Source of the DNA: Streptococcus ictaluri 707-05
Lineage (GTDB): Bacteria; Bacillota; Bacilli; Lactobacillales; Streptococcaceae
Direction: 5' to 3'
NCBI RefSeq assembly: GCF_000188015.2
Contig: NZ_AEUX02000001.1
Coordinates: forward strand, 1-64,000
Length of the DNA stretch: 64,000 nt
A model generated the notes under the pieces. The model worked only from the letters and a program-made list of their open reading frames with translations, was not told where the DNA came from and made no database searches. The first letter of the stretch is position 1; each line of letters begins with the position of its first letter. The position numbers and the translations under genes were made by a program. This document shows positions 25,805 to 34,122 of the stretch, one piece after another.

Positions 25805-25966
25805 AGAGTCTGGGACAAAAAGATTTTCATTTTAGAAATTCTACATTACCTGTTCTGATTTGTTAACAAAATAGAAATAAAAACGAACAAAGACAGCTTT
25901 TCAAAGTTTTAAGTCTATCTTTGTTCGTTTTTTCTAATTGTTGACGAACTTTTGTCCCAGGCTCTT
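25805..25966. repeat. Palindromic MITE-like element (TGGGACAAAA termini)
   Basis: AGAGTCTGGGACAAAA (25805-25820) is inverted at 25950-25966 (TTTTGTCCCAGGCTCTT). Inside are a second, nested hairpin, AAACGAACAAAGA.../TCTTTGTTCGTTT, and a T tract. Elements with (G)AGCCTGGGACAAAA ends are widespread in streptococcal intergenic DNA. It sits between converging genes and probably acts as a two-way terminator. Confidence 0.7.
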
Positions 25967-25983
25967 ATGATGCGTAAGAAGGC

Positions 25984-26455
25984 TTAGTCATAAAGGTGTG
26001 TAGCAGTTTTTACCACCTTTTTTTCGGTTTCAGACCAGTAGTGAATACGCTCAAAAGGGCCCTTTCGCCAATAAAGAGGTAGACGCTCACGGATATCTTT
26101 TTGCATATCCAGCTTATCCAAGTCTGCTATAGCATGCCATTTTGGGAATCCCTCACGCGACTCTGTCAGTAGCTCTCCTTCAAAGGATTCACATAGAAAG
26201 TCGTAATAGACATAGCGCTCTTTTTTGTCAGGATTGATAAAGCCAGAAATGCCCTTTAATTGAAGATTTAAAGCTGTGAGGCCTGTTTCTTCTTTTAGTT
26301 CTCGTAAAGCCGCTTCAAAGAAAGATTCGCAGGGCTCGACTTTACCCTCCTGGCTGAATCCATCCTGGGAAGTTATCATGTTGCCTATGGAGTAATAAAA
26401 TCATATCGTTATGTTTGACACAAATATTGACCCAGTTTTTAATCGTTTCTATCAT
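25984..26455 (-). pseudogene. NUDIX hydrolase, frameshifted at the Nudix box
   Basis: Leftward from ATG 26455, behind GGAGGTAAATCTG, the frame reads MIETIKNWVNICVKHNDMIL to PGWIQPGG and then stops. In the next frame it continues KVEPCESFFEAALRELKEETGL to the stop at 25984. The join is the Nudix box (GGKVEP...REL.EETG). One G too many in the run at about 26345-26347 (GGAGGGTAAAG instead of GGAGGTAAAG) explains the break. The restored protein of about 156 residues resembles 8-oxo-dGTP-diphosphatase-like NUDIX enzymes. As written only a fragment without the start of the box can be made. Confidence 0.8.
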
Positions 26456-26740
26456 CAGATTTACCTCCTTTTTAGTATAGCATAAGAAAAAAGGGGAGAA
26501 AGAGGTTTCTTGTCATTTTTTGGCTTAAGGTTTCTTTAAGCAAGAAAGAATATACTATAACTATCCTAAATAATGGTTAGTTACCAATGGATAACTAATT
26601 CTTTTCATAACCCCTTCCTAAGTTAATCAGTTTTTCGTTAGAAAAGCTGGTTAGCTTTTTTTACAAATTTAAAAAGCTGCCTTTTTTCTCCTAGGTTAGG
26701 AAAAGTAAGACAGCATAGAGAGTCATTTTTTAACGTTTTG
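26456..26740. other. Gap between NUDIX gene and dipeptidase
   Basis: AT-rich, with AAAAGCT-GGTT-AGCTTTTTT (about 26642-26662), a rightward terminator-like hairpin. I see no coding potential here. Confidence 0.4.
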
Positions 26741-28228
26741 TTATGATTTAGTATTTTTTGATGAGGCTTTCTCACCGCTTTCTTTAACCAATTTGGCTTC
26801 AATAGCTTTTAAGCGTTTGAAAGTTTTTTCAGCGCGATCTAGTGAAACCTTATCAGCTTTTTCTTGAGCAGCTTTGGGGTCACTGGCTACTAAGTCACTG
26901 ATTTCTTTGGTGCTTTTGTTCTGTTCGGCAATCCAAGTTTTTTCTAAGGATTTGATTTCATCAATAACCTGATGGCCAAATTTTTTAGGATTGGCAGCCA
27001 CTAAATCGTTAATGTGAGAAACTGTCCAATACCATGATTTTCCATTGTAAGATGTGCTTTTTTCCTGATAAGCTTCATAGGTCTGGCTAATATTGCCTAA
27101 GTAAGGTAGGTAAGGGGCATTTCTTGGGCTTCCCATAGCAAGCCACATAACCCCTCCTCCAACTTGGTCAGGGATATCGTCTTTGAGTTGGAAAATATGG
27201 GCTTCCATGACGTTAGGATTTGAAATGGGATAAGCATAGCCTTTAGTGGCTTTTTTGGATTTTGGTTTACCTTTGCTATCTAGTTCCATCTGATCCAAAG
27301 GTTTGAGGTTAAGACCTTCAAAGCGGTTGCGCTGTAAGGCCATAGCGTCTTCTAAGCTGAAGGTTTTATCAGTGCTTTGAAAGAGTTCATAGGATTTATC
27401 TTTGTAGGTTACTTTTGAATCAGGATCTAACGCTTTGATGCCTGAGAAAGAGCGTGATCGGTTGGCATCATCTAGCGGTGGATTGTAGGAGCGAGATATG
27501 TGAAACTTCCCATCTACTTCGGTATAGGATTTGGCTTTTTGAGCCACTGTCATCAGGTCTTTTGAAGTAATGGTGCTGTCTTTATCTTCTAGATTGACAT
27601 GTCCTAAGTAAAAGGTATTGGGAAAAACAGCGAATTTGTCATCAGGAAATTTAATAGCAGCATATTGGTGACCTGAAAGGATTTCCATATACCAGATACC
27701 TTCTTTATCAGCTATGGTCACGATATTACCTTCAGCAGAGCCTTTTTCAGCTACTATCTGAGCAATCAATTCAATCCCTTGGCGAGCTGTCTTCACACTT
27801 GGCAAAATCACACTGGCCATGGAAGATTCAGCAAGCCCATCTTTGACATAAGGGTCGATTTTTTGAATGGCATCGTTGGCTGACGCCGAAACTGTTGCTG
27901 ACATGGAGACACCCCATTCATTGATACCTGCTTCGTCATAGACGCCTTCTTTTGGAGTAACATCTGGCACAGCAGTGTATTTATAAGAATGTGAAGGTAA
28001 AGGGTACTTAAACCCATTGGATAGGTCTTCCCACATGTCCTCTTCTTGATTATCCTTGGCTGCTCTAACGACAAAGGTCTTATTATGGTTGGGTTCTAAG
28101 TCTTCGGTACGTCCATAGAGAGTAGATCCATCTTTAGTTAGCTCTTTTCCGATAATGAAACCGGTACAGGCATAGGTGACGGGTTGAAAACAAAGGGCAG
28201 TCGCAACAGCTAATAGGCTTATTGTCAT
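26741..28228 (-). CDS. pepD: Secreted C69-family dipeptidase
   Basis: A peptidase family C69 (dipeptidase A) enzyme of about 495 residues. The nucleophile is the Cys of YACTGFIIGKELTKDG, exposed when the leader (LLAVATALCFQPVTYA) is removed; then GRTEDLEPNHNKTF. The leader is signal-peptide-like, so it is probably secreted or surface-associated. An in-frame ATG at 28282 exists, but it overlaps the apparent -10 box (TTGAAT-N16-TATAAT, with the ATG in TATAATG), so it would not be on the mRNA; ATG 28228 is preferred although GAGGAGG is 21 bases upstream. Released amino acids may feed the cell. Confidence 0.8.
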   Translation of the reverse strand: MTISLLAVATALCFQPVTYACTGFIIGKELTKDGSTLYGRTEDLEPNHNKTFVVRAAKDNQEEDMWEDLSNGFKYPLPSHSYKYTAVPDVTPKEGVYDEAGINEWGVSMSATVSASANDAIQKIDPYVKDGLAESSMASVILPSVKTARQGIELIAQIVAEKGSAEGNIVTIADKEGIWYMEILSGHQYAAIKFPDDKFAVFPNTFYLGHVNLEDKDSTITSKDLMTVAQKAKSYTEVDGKFHISRSYNPPLDDANRSRSFSGIKALDPDSKVTYKDKSYELFQSTDKTFSLEDAMALQRNRFEGLNLKPLDQMELDSKGKPKSKKATKGYAYPISNPNVMEAHIFQLKDDIPDQVGGGVMWLAMGSPRNAPYLPYLGNISQTYEAYQEKSTSYNGKSWYWTVSHINDLVAANPKKFGHQVIDEIKSLEKTWIAEQNKSTKEISDLVASDPKAAQEKADKVSLDRAEKTFKRLKAIEAKLVKESGEKASSKNTKS

Positions 28229-28450
28229 TTTTTTGGTTTTCGTCTGAAACCTCCTCGATTTTGATAACGCTTCCAAAAACATTATAAATCTGGCTTTGAA
28301 AAATTCAAGTTTTTGCTAAGAACTTGTCAAACTGTTAGTTATCTAAATATTGTGATAATGACGGAGAAAATAGGGAAGATTAGAAGAGATTATTCAATTT
28401 AATAAATTTTGGTATAATAGGTGTAAGTTGAAAAAGGATAGGAAGTAGAT

Positions 28451-30088
28451 ATGAAACTATATTTTCAGAAAAAAAGTGTTAAAATAGCCTCGGCACTTTT
28501 GGCTCTTTTCTTGCTCTTATTGTTAGCTTTTGGAGCATTTCATTATTCGAAAACAAATCGCATCAATGCTTATGTTGCAGCAAAGTCAAGCTCATCAGGA
28601 GCGGTTTTTGAACAGATTAAAGAGTATATGGTCTGGGCGGATACCAATGAGCAGATCACTAACGATGAAGCACGCTATACTCGTTTTAGCAGACTCAAAT
28701 CCTCAGATGTAGCAGCAGAGAAAGAGCGATTGAAAAAGGCTGGACCAGAAGATGAGCTCTACGTCAAGTCGGTGGGGCGCAAATTCCTCATTTTCCCGGA
28801 TTATCGCATAGCTGTGAAGCCCATCCGCTTAACCCTAAAAACTAACCTCCCCAATCTGGATCTTCTGTTAAATGATAAAAAAGTAGCTGTCTCAGATTCA
28901 GAAAATTTCACCACAACCCTCGAACGCTTACCAGCTGCAGATTATAGAGCAAGTGTCTATGGTTATCATGAAAATCACAAAATCAAAGTTAGTAAAACTT
29001 ACGATGGGCAAAATGAGTTGTTGGATTTAAGTCTTCTCTTTAAGACCTTCACAGTTGTCAGTAATGTAAAAGATGGAGAGCTTTACTTTGATGACAATCG
29101 CGTCGGTACCTTATCAGATGGTCAATTTCAAGTAGAGGATTACCCTGTCACTGAAACAGCACAAGCCATGATTAAAAAGCGTTTCCCAGATGGTCAGCTC
29201 AAGTCATCTAAGCATCCTTTAGCTCCTATTGAGAATGGGTCTCAGCTGGAGATTACTGTTGATAATTTGCTTGGAGACGACAAAGCAGGTCAACTCCTAG
29301 TGGCTGCTTTTGATCAGTTGCTAGCTTATCTCAATGCAGGACAAGATTCTGCTCAATTTGCTACCTTGTTTGAAGAAGGCGCTAATAACGATTTTTACAA
29401 GGGCTTAAAGGAATCTGTTCAAGCTAAATTTCAAACTGATATTAGAAAAGCCTCTTCTCTAAGTACTCCCTCAATATTACTGACAAAAGTAACACAAGTT
29501 GGTAAGAAAAGTTACCTTATTGATTTTTCGGCCACCTATGATTTTCTTTACAATAAGGAAACGGATCCTGCCAAATCGACTTCAGGAAATGTCCGTCAAG
29601 AATTAGTTGGAAAGATGCCTGTTAAGAAAGTCGGTCAAAACTACCTTGTCAGTCAAAAAGGTGCTAAATCCATTACAGTTGCTAGTGAAGACAATCAAGT
29701 CAAAGCGCCATCGCTTTTCCCTGAAGCACTCTTAGGGACATGGTTAGGACAAAAGTCTGACATGTCTATCAGTATGACCTTGAGTGAAGATGGCACTGTT
29801 ACGACTAAGATTGATTATAAGAACCCTAACACCCCAGGCCTGTCTAAGTCGGTTAAGGTGAAAAAAGTAGAAGAAAAAGGAGAAGGTATTTACCTTTATA
29901 GGCTTGATCAAGGGACTGATACCAGTGTCCTAACCCCAGGTGGTGGGCTAGGAGGGATGAATGTGAAATACGCCTTTGGCTTCCAAGTTGCAGGTCAAAC
30001 AGCTCATCCTATTGTTTGGCAGACTGGTCTTAATAGTGACTTTGACTATAGTAAACCCTTACCAGGTATAGAACTTAAAAAACAATAA
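28451..30088 (+). CDS. TcaA-like membrane-anchored protein
   Basis: A 545-residue protein with one N-terminal membrane anchor (about residues 11-30: IASALLALFLLLLLAFGAF) and a large extracellular part made of repeated beta-domains (residues about 75-260: DEARY..., PNLDLLLNDKKV, GELYFDDNRVGTL), followed by a helix-rich NTF2-like module (about 270-400) and a C-terminal beta domain. Architecture resembles TcaA/YvbJ proteins, which affect glycopeptide response and cell-envelope sensing in other Firmicutes; the N-terminal zinc ribbon of those is missing here. AGGAAGTAGAT precedes ATG 28451. Function inferred from family. Confidence 0.6.
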   Translation: MKLYFQKKSVKIASALLALFLLLLLAFGAFHYSKTNRINAYVAAKSSSSGAVFEQIKEYMVWADTNEQITNDEARYTRFSRLKSSDVAAEKERLKKAGPEDELYVKSVGRKFLIFPDYRIAVKPIRLTLKTNLPNLDLLLNDKKVAVSDSENFTTTLERLPAADYRASVYGYHENHKIKVSKTYDGQNELLDLSLLFKTFTVVSNVKDGELYFDDNRVGTLSDGQFQVEDYPVTETAQAMIKKRFPDGQLKSSKHPLAPIENGSQLEITVDNLLGDDKAGQLLVAAFDQLLAYLNAGQDSAQFATLFEEGANNDFYKGLKESVQAKFQTDIRKASSLSTPSILLTKVTQVGKKSYLIDFSATYDFLYNKETDPAKSTSGNVRQELVGKMPVKKVGQNYLVSQKGAKSITVASEDNQVKAPSLFPEALLGTWLGQKSDMSISMTLSEDGTVTTKIDYKNPNTPGLSKSVKVKKVEEKGEGIYLYRLDQGTDTSVLTPGGGLGGMNVKYAFGFQVAGQTAHPIVWQTGLNSDFDYSKPLPGIELKKQ

Positions 30089-30101
30089 GATTGTCCAGAG
30101 A

Positions 30102-30372
30102 CAAACAAAAGACCCAGAAATATGATTTCTGGGCTCAGACGGTAGACGAACCCCATCTCCCTATACCAATAGGATGAGGGGGTTTGCAAGGGTTTTACTA
30201 AATGTCCTATTTCTGCGAGCGAAAGCGAGCTTATTAAGGCTATTTCCGCCGTGCTGAAAGTGTCTAAAATTCTTCTAAGAAATCGCTACCGTCCGACAGC
30301 ACCTAAGGAAAGTAGTAAAAAGTGACTTTTTCTTCAAACAAAAGACCCAGAAATCATATTTCGGGGTCTTTT
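30102..30372 (+). ncRNA. Candidate structured RNA or repeat element between terminators
   Basis: The 20-mer CAAACAAAAGACCCAGAAAT occurs at 30102-30121 and 30335-30354, each starting a hairpin; the second (AAAAGACCC.GAAAT/ATTTC.GGGTCTTTTTT) is a good rightward terminator. Between them GACGGTAG (30138-30145) pairs with CTACCGTC (30286-30293) and encloses a hairpin GCGAGC-GAAA-GCGAGC (30215-30230) with a GNRA tetraloop and tandem G.A pairs. There is no ORF. These features suggest a folded RNA of about 150-240 nt on the plus strand, or a mobile repeat. I cannot match it to a named RNA family. Confidence 0.45.
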
Positions 30373-30423
30373 TTCTCTCTCAAAAGTTAGTATGATATCA
30401 ACAGTCATCTAATGATTAGGATA

Positions 30424-31218
30424 TTACACAATACCTGATTGAAGCAAGTAGTAAGCTAAGAGGTAAAGGCCATAAATATGGGCTGGGTAAAAAATGTAAA
30501 AGAAGTATTTGCTGCCTTTTCCACGCTTACCATTATAAAGAGATATTAAAAAAATAGCAAAGACCATCATCCATTGGTAATTTTGGCCATTAAAGAGTCC
30601 CATGATACTAAAATCCGGAACAGCAACAGCTGTAATAAAGGAAACGATGATTAAGCAAAGGCACTGAATAGTTCTTTTCTCTCTAAAAATGTAAAAACAT
30701 AGTACTAGGATAATCGCTACAATATTAGCTTCTACCATAAGGTAAGAGGGAATAAAGAAAGCTAATTGTATCAAAAATGGATTTTGCGCGCATAGAAATG
30801 GTAATAGGCTACTGAAGATTGGCAAAGAAAAGAGGAGAATTCCTTTGGCTACTTTTTTCTCTCTAATCAAGTCAACTGCTCTCATGGCTATGGTAGCTAA
30901 GAACATGGTCATAAAGATATTGTTCATCAAAACGACAGAATGAACATGAATAGGAAAAACACTACTAATGATGTCTGTAGCAATGATCATGAGAGCTCCT
31001 GCAATATACAGGCGCAGACTGTAACGTGTCTTGGAGCGTGTGTGGTAAAACCCTTCAGCACACATGAAGAGAAATAAAGGAAGGGCCATTCTACCAAGCA
31101 TATTAAGGATGGTAAAGTCAGCAGCGTAATAAAACATTTGGTGAATATGATCGCCCACCATAAGGAGAGCTCCAATGAGTTTAAGTTGAAAGCCATTTAG
31201 GCTGAATTTTTTGGTCAC
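30424..31218 (-). CDS. TraX-like integral membrane protein
   Basis: A 264-residue protein with about eight spans, start MTKKFSLNGFQLKLIGALLMVGDHIHQMF. The pattern NGFQLKLIG..LM.GDHIHQ..., GRMALPLFLFMCAEGFYHTRS and the C-terminal FYIFYPAHIYGLYLL with conserved His match the TraX family, acyltransferase-like membrane proteins named after F-pilin acetylation. The chromosomal streptococcal members have no conjugation link; O-acetylation of a surface molecule is a guess. It is last in a leftward cluster with YxeA-like and ABC-exporter genes. Confidence 0.75.
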   Translation of the reverse strand: MTKKFSLNGFQLKLIGALLMVGDHIHQMFYYAADFTILNMLGRMALPLFLFMCAEGFYHTRSKTRYSLRLYIAGALMIIATDIISSVFPIHVHSVVLMNNIFMTMFLATIAMRAVDLIREKKVAKGILLFSLPIFSSLLPFLCAQNPFLIQLAFFIPSYLMVEANIVAIILVLCFYIFREKRTIQCLCLIIVSFITAVAVPDFSIMGLFNGQNYQWMMVFAIFLISLYNGKRGKGSKYFFYIFYPAHIYGLYLLAYYLLQSGIV

Positions 31219-31233
31219 AGATTTCTCCTTTCT

Positions 31234-31644
31234 CTAATGTGAATGGGCACTGTTGCTTTGGGCCTTAATGGCTTGTAAAGCCTTTTGAGGAACTTTTTCT
31301 TGAGAAATGATTCGTTCACCAACAATGATGGTTTTGGAGTGTTCGACTTCCACATAGCTTCCTGGAGCAGGATAATCTTTTTTGGTGCCTCGAAAAGTGA
31401 TTTCTAGCTCTTTTTCCTTGCCTTCTTTGTTAAAAGCTTTTAAGGGGTATACTTTACCAGGTAAGTCTTTGATGTCCTTGCCGTCTTTATCTTTTAAATA
31501 GGAATCTTTACTATTGTCACTATCCAAAGGAATTTGGGTGTAATAATAATCATCAACCACATAGCGATCGGTGTAATATTGTTTACCCCAAACGGCAAGA
31601 CCGATAGCGGCAATCATGGTAAAAAAGAAAATGGTTTTTTTCAT
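31234..31644 (-). CDS. YxeA-family (DUF1093) protein
   Basis: A 136-residue protein with an N-terminal membrane anchor or signal (KKTIFFFTMIAAIGLAVWG) and an extracellular OB-like domain (DDYYYTQIP...YLKDKDGKDIKDLPGKVYPLKAFNKEGKEKELEI, ending VPQKALQAI). This matches YxeA/DUF1093 proteins, which often lie beside BceAB-type or lantibiotic-type exporters. It is 13 bp after the ABC permease gene and 15 bp before TraX, so it is in the same operon. Function unknown. Confidence 0.7.
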   Translation of the reverse strand: MKKTIFFFTMIAAIGLAVWGKQYYTDRYVVDDYYYTQIPLDSDNSKDSYLKDKDGKDIKDLPGKVYPLKAFNKEGKEKELEITFRGTKKDYPAPGSYVEVEHSKTIIVGERIISQEKVPQKALQAIKAQSNSAHSH

Positions 31645-31657
31645 AGGGACTTTCTCC

Positions 31658-32398
31658 TTAAAATTCTAATTCTTTCTTTTTGAAGAGCTTTTGAGTCACA
31701 ATGATAGGCAGAATAAGGTAAACTAGTACTCCTATTAGAGAAAGCCATTCCAGATGGCCATCTGTTAATTGAACGATAAGCTTTTGTAAGAGGTTTTTGA
31801 AAAGTGCAGGACTAGGGTTAAATGAGCTGTCTTTTAAAAAGTGGTTGAAGGCTAGTGATAAAAGGCCACAAATGGTATTGGTTGCAAGCAAGATATAAAG
31901 AATCAAACCTGAGATAGCTTGTTGTTGATAAAAGACTAGGACTTGTGCAAAGGTGATGTAGCCAATGACTAAAATGGCTTGAAGCAGCCAGTGAGTAGCC
32001 AAAACAAGGTTTTCATCTGAGGTTAAGGGGATTCCAGTCAGGTAAGGCACTAACCACATTAAGAAAGCAGAGAGACTAGCTGTGGTCAGTGTCAAAAGAG
32101 CTTGTTCTAAAAACTTAATAAGGATAATTTTTTGTCGAGAAATCCCAAAACCGATTGCCACCTGCATGGACTTGCTCTTAAAATCATCATGATAAACTGC
32201 TAGAAAAATAGCTACTCCCAGAACAACGGGGAAAAAAGAAGGGATAATATCTGTTTTTAAGAGGAATTGTTGGGAGGTGAGATGGGGATTGAATAAGATA
32301 AAATAGAGTGCTAGAAAGGCTGCTAAGTATAAGCCAATAGTGGCAATAAATGATTTTTTATTAATAATACGCATCAAATCTGCTTTAATGTAATTCAT
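31658..32398 (-). CDS. ABC-2-type exporter permease
   Basis: A 246-residue membrane protein with six spans and no recognisable binding domain, the usual form of ABC-2 permeases of bacteriocin-resistance (LanFEG or BcrB) exporters. It overlaps the ATPase gene by 14 bp. Short charged loop MQVAIGFGISRQKIILIKF follows the second span, as in those permeases. Transported substrate (peptide or drug) is not known. Confidence 0.75.
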   Translation of the reverse strand: MNYIKADLMRIINKKSFIATIGLYLAAFLALYFILFNPHLTSQQFLLKTDIIPSFFPVVLGVAIFLAVYHDDFKSKSMQVAIGFGISRQKIILIKFLEQALLTLTTASLSAFLMWLVPYLTGIPLTSDENLVLATHWLLQAILVIGYITFAQVLVFYQQQAISGLILYILLATNTICGLLSLAFNHFLKDSSFNPSPALFKNLLQKLIVQLTDGHLEWLSLIGVLVYLILPIIVTQKLFKKKELEF

Positions 32399-33191
32399 GT
32401 TGACCTCCGATTAAATCAAAGTAGTAGTCTTCTAGAGACCGTTTTTTCTGTCCGGAAGTTAAAACAGGAATATTGTTGACTTCCAATAAGGATAAGGCGC
32501 TAGCATAAAAGTTATCAGGAATCTCGATAATGCTTCCAAGGCTTTGTAAATCATCTTGTTCGATTTCTTTGATGATTTTTCCTTGGTCTAAAATGCCAAA
32601 ACGAGTTGCTGTGTGTTCCAGCTCTCCCAAAATATGAGAGGAGACAATGAAGGTAATGCCTTGTTCTTGGTTAAGTTTTTTTATCAGTTGACGAATGTCA
32701 ATGATGCCTTGCGGGTCCAAACCATTGACGGGTTCGTCTAAGATGATGATTTCAGGTGAACCAAGTAGGGCATTGGCGATGCCTAAGCGTTGCTTCATCC
32801 CCATAGAGAAGCTCTTAAAAGGTGCTCTAACCCCTTTTAGACCGACTAATTGTAAAACGCGAGGAACTTCAGTAGCACAGTCTAATTGCTTTAGACGGCA
32901 GTAATAACGAAGGTTGTCTTCGGCGGATAAGTAATCAAAGAAGTTTTTTCCGATAAAAAAGCCGATTTTTTGACGTTCGCTGGCCAAATCTTCTGACTTG
33001 AATCGGCCATTGATACTGATTTGGCCACTTTGAAAATGACTGAGTCCGAGTAGGGTTTTAAAGATAGTAGTCTTTCCGGCTCCGTTTAGACCGACTAGCC
33101 CGTAGATATCTCCTTTGTTGACGTGGAGGCTTAGGTTTTGGATAACTTGCCTGTCACCGTAGTATTTATTGATATTGTCAAGTGTAATCAT
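32385..33191 (-). CDS. ABC transporter ATP-binding protein (BcrA/LanF type)
   Basis: A 268-residue ATPase with Walker A GLNGAGKTTIFKTL (about residue 36), signature FSMGMKQRLGIANAL (about 133), Walker B IIILDEPVNGLDPQG (about 154) and the switch His in VSSHILGELE (about 189). The C-terminal tail is like that of lantibiotic-immunity ATPases. It begins the leftward operon of ATPase, permease, YxeA-like and TraX-like proteins. A two-component system starts divergently 196 bp away, a layout typical of peptide-antibiotic resistance modules, here with broken regulators. Confidence 0.85.
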   Translation of the reverse strand: MITLDNINKYYGDRQVIQNLSLHVNKGDIYGLVGLNGAGKTTIFKTLLGLSHFQSGQISINGRFKSEDLASERQKIGFFIGKNFFDYLSAEDNLRYYCRLKQLDCATEVPRVLQLVGLKGVRAPFKSFSMGMKQRLGIANALLGSPEIIILDEPVNGLDPQGIIDIRQLIKKLNQEQGITFIVSSHILGELEHTATRFGILDQGKIIKEIEQDDLQSLGSIIEIPDNFYASALSLLEVNNIPVLTSGQKKRSLEDYYFDLIGGQHELH

Positions 33192-33337
33192 AAGATCTCC
33201 TTTTCTATAGGACTAGTTTAATGCTCTAAGCTTATGACAAGCTAACCCCAACCTTAACTTAACCTTAAATCGACACAAAGTAACATTAAAGATGGCTATT
33301 TGTAGTAAAAACGGCTGTTTTTAGGCTTTACATGGTT

Positions 33338-33365
33338 TGTTCAATAGTGGCTTTTATTGTATGAT
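33338..33365 (+). promoter_or_regulatory. Promoter of the two-component genes
   Basis: TTGTTC (33338-33343), 16-bp spacer, TATGAT (33360-33365), 22 bp before the ATG at 33387. Confidence 0.5.
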
Positions 33366-33386
33366 AGAAGAGTGAGGAGAAAGCCA

Positions 33387-34122
33387 ATGGAAAATGCTGT
33401 ACTAGATAGACCAATCTTAATTGTTGATGATGAAGAAGACCTCTTGCAATTGCTTGATATTTCCTTGCGAAAAGAAGGTTTTACTCATATTTATCTGGCT
33501 AAAAATGGAAGAGAAGCTCTAGACATCTTTAAAAGAGAAGCCATTGACATGGCCTTGCTTGATATTTCCTTACCAGATATTGATGGCTATGATATTTGTA
33601 AGACCATTCGCCAAAGCTCAGATATTCCTGTCTTGTTTTTGTCTGCCAGAGGAGATGAGATGGACCGGGTAATTGGCTTAGCTACAGGTGCGGATGATTA
33701 TAGTTAGTAAGCCTTTTAGCGTTAAAGAAGTATTGCTTAGAATTAAGATTCACTTGAAGCGCTATGGTCAAGCCAACCAAAAAAGTTCCCTTCAAGAAGA
33801 GACTTCTGAAATCATTGAAGTGGGACCATTTCGGATTAATACCAAAAGCATGTCCGTGTGGAAGCATGGTGTTCTTGTTCCACTAAAAGCCAAAGAATAC
33901 AAGATGTTTCTCTTTATGGCTGAAAATAGCCAACAAATCATTAGCAAAGAGCGTTTTTCACAAGAAGTTTGGGGAGAAGACTATTTTGGTTTTGACAATA
34001 CCATCACCGTCCATATTCGTCGCTTGCGTGAAAAATTAGAAGATTCCCCCTCTCATCCCAAACATATCTTAACGGTAAAAGGATTGGGCTATAAATTGAT
34101 GCCAGGTGATACCCAGAAATGA
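33387..34122 (+). pseudogene. OmpR-family response regulator, frameshifted
   Basis: From ATG 33387 (GTGAGGAGAAAGCC before it) the receiver domain reads LIVDDEEDLLQLLDISL, phospho-Asp region MALLDISLPDIDGYD and ATGADDYS, then stops at 33707. The next frame continues VSKPFSVKEVLLRIKIHLKR and an intact winged-helix domain to 34122. GATTATAGTTAG has one extra A against GATTATGTTAG (DDYVSKPF), so a one-base insertion breaks it at the conserved Lys motif. Only a truncated receiver lacking the DNA-binding domain can be made. Its partner kinase is also frameshifted. Confidence 0.85.
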
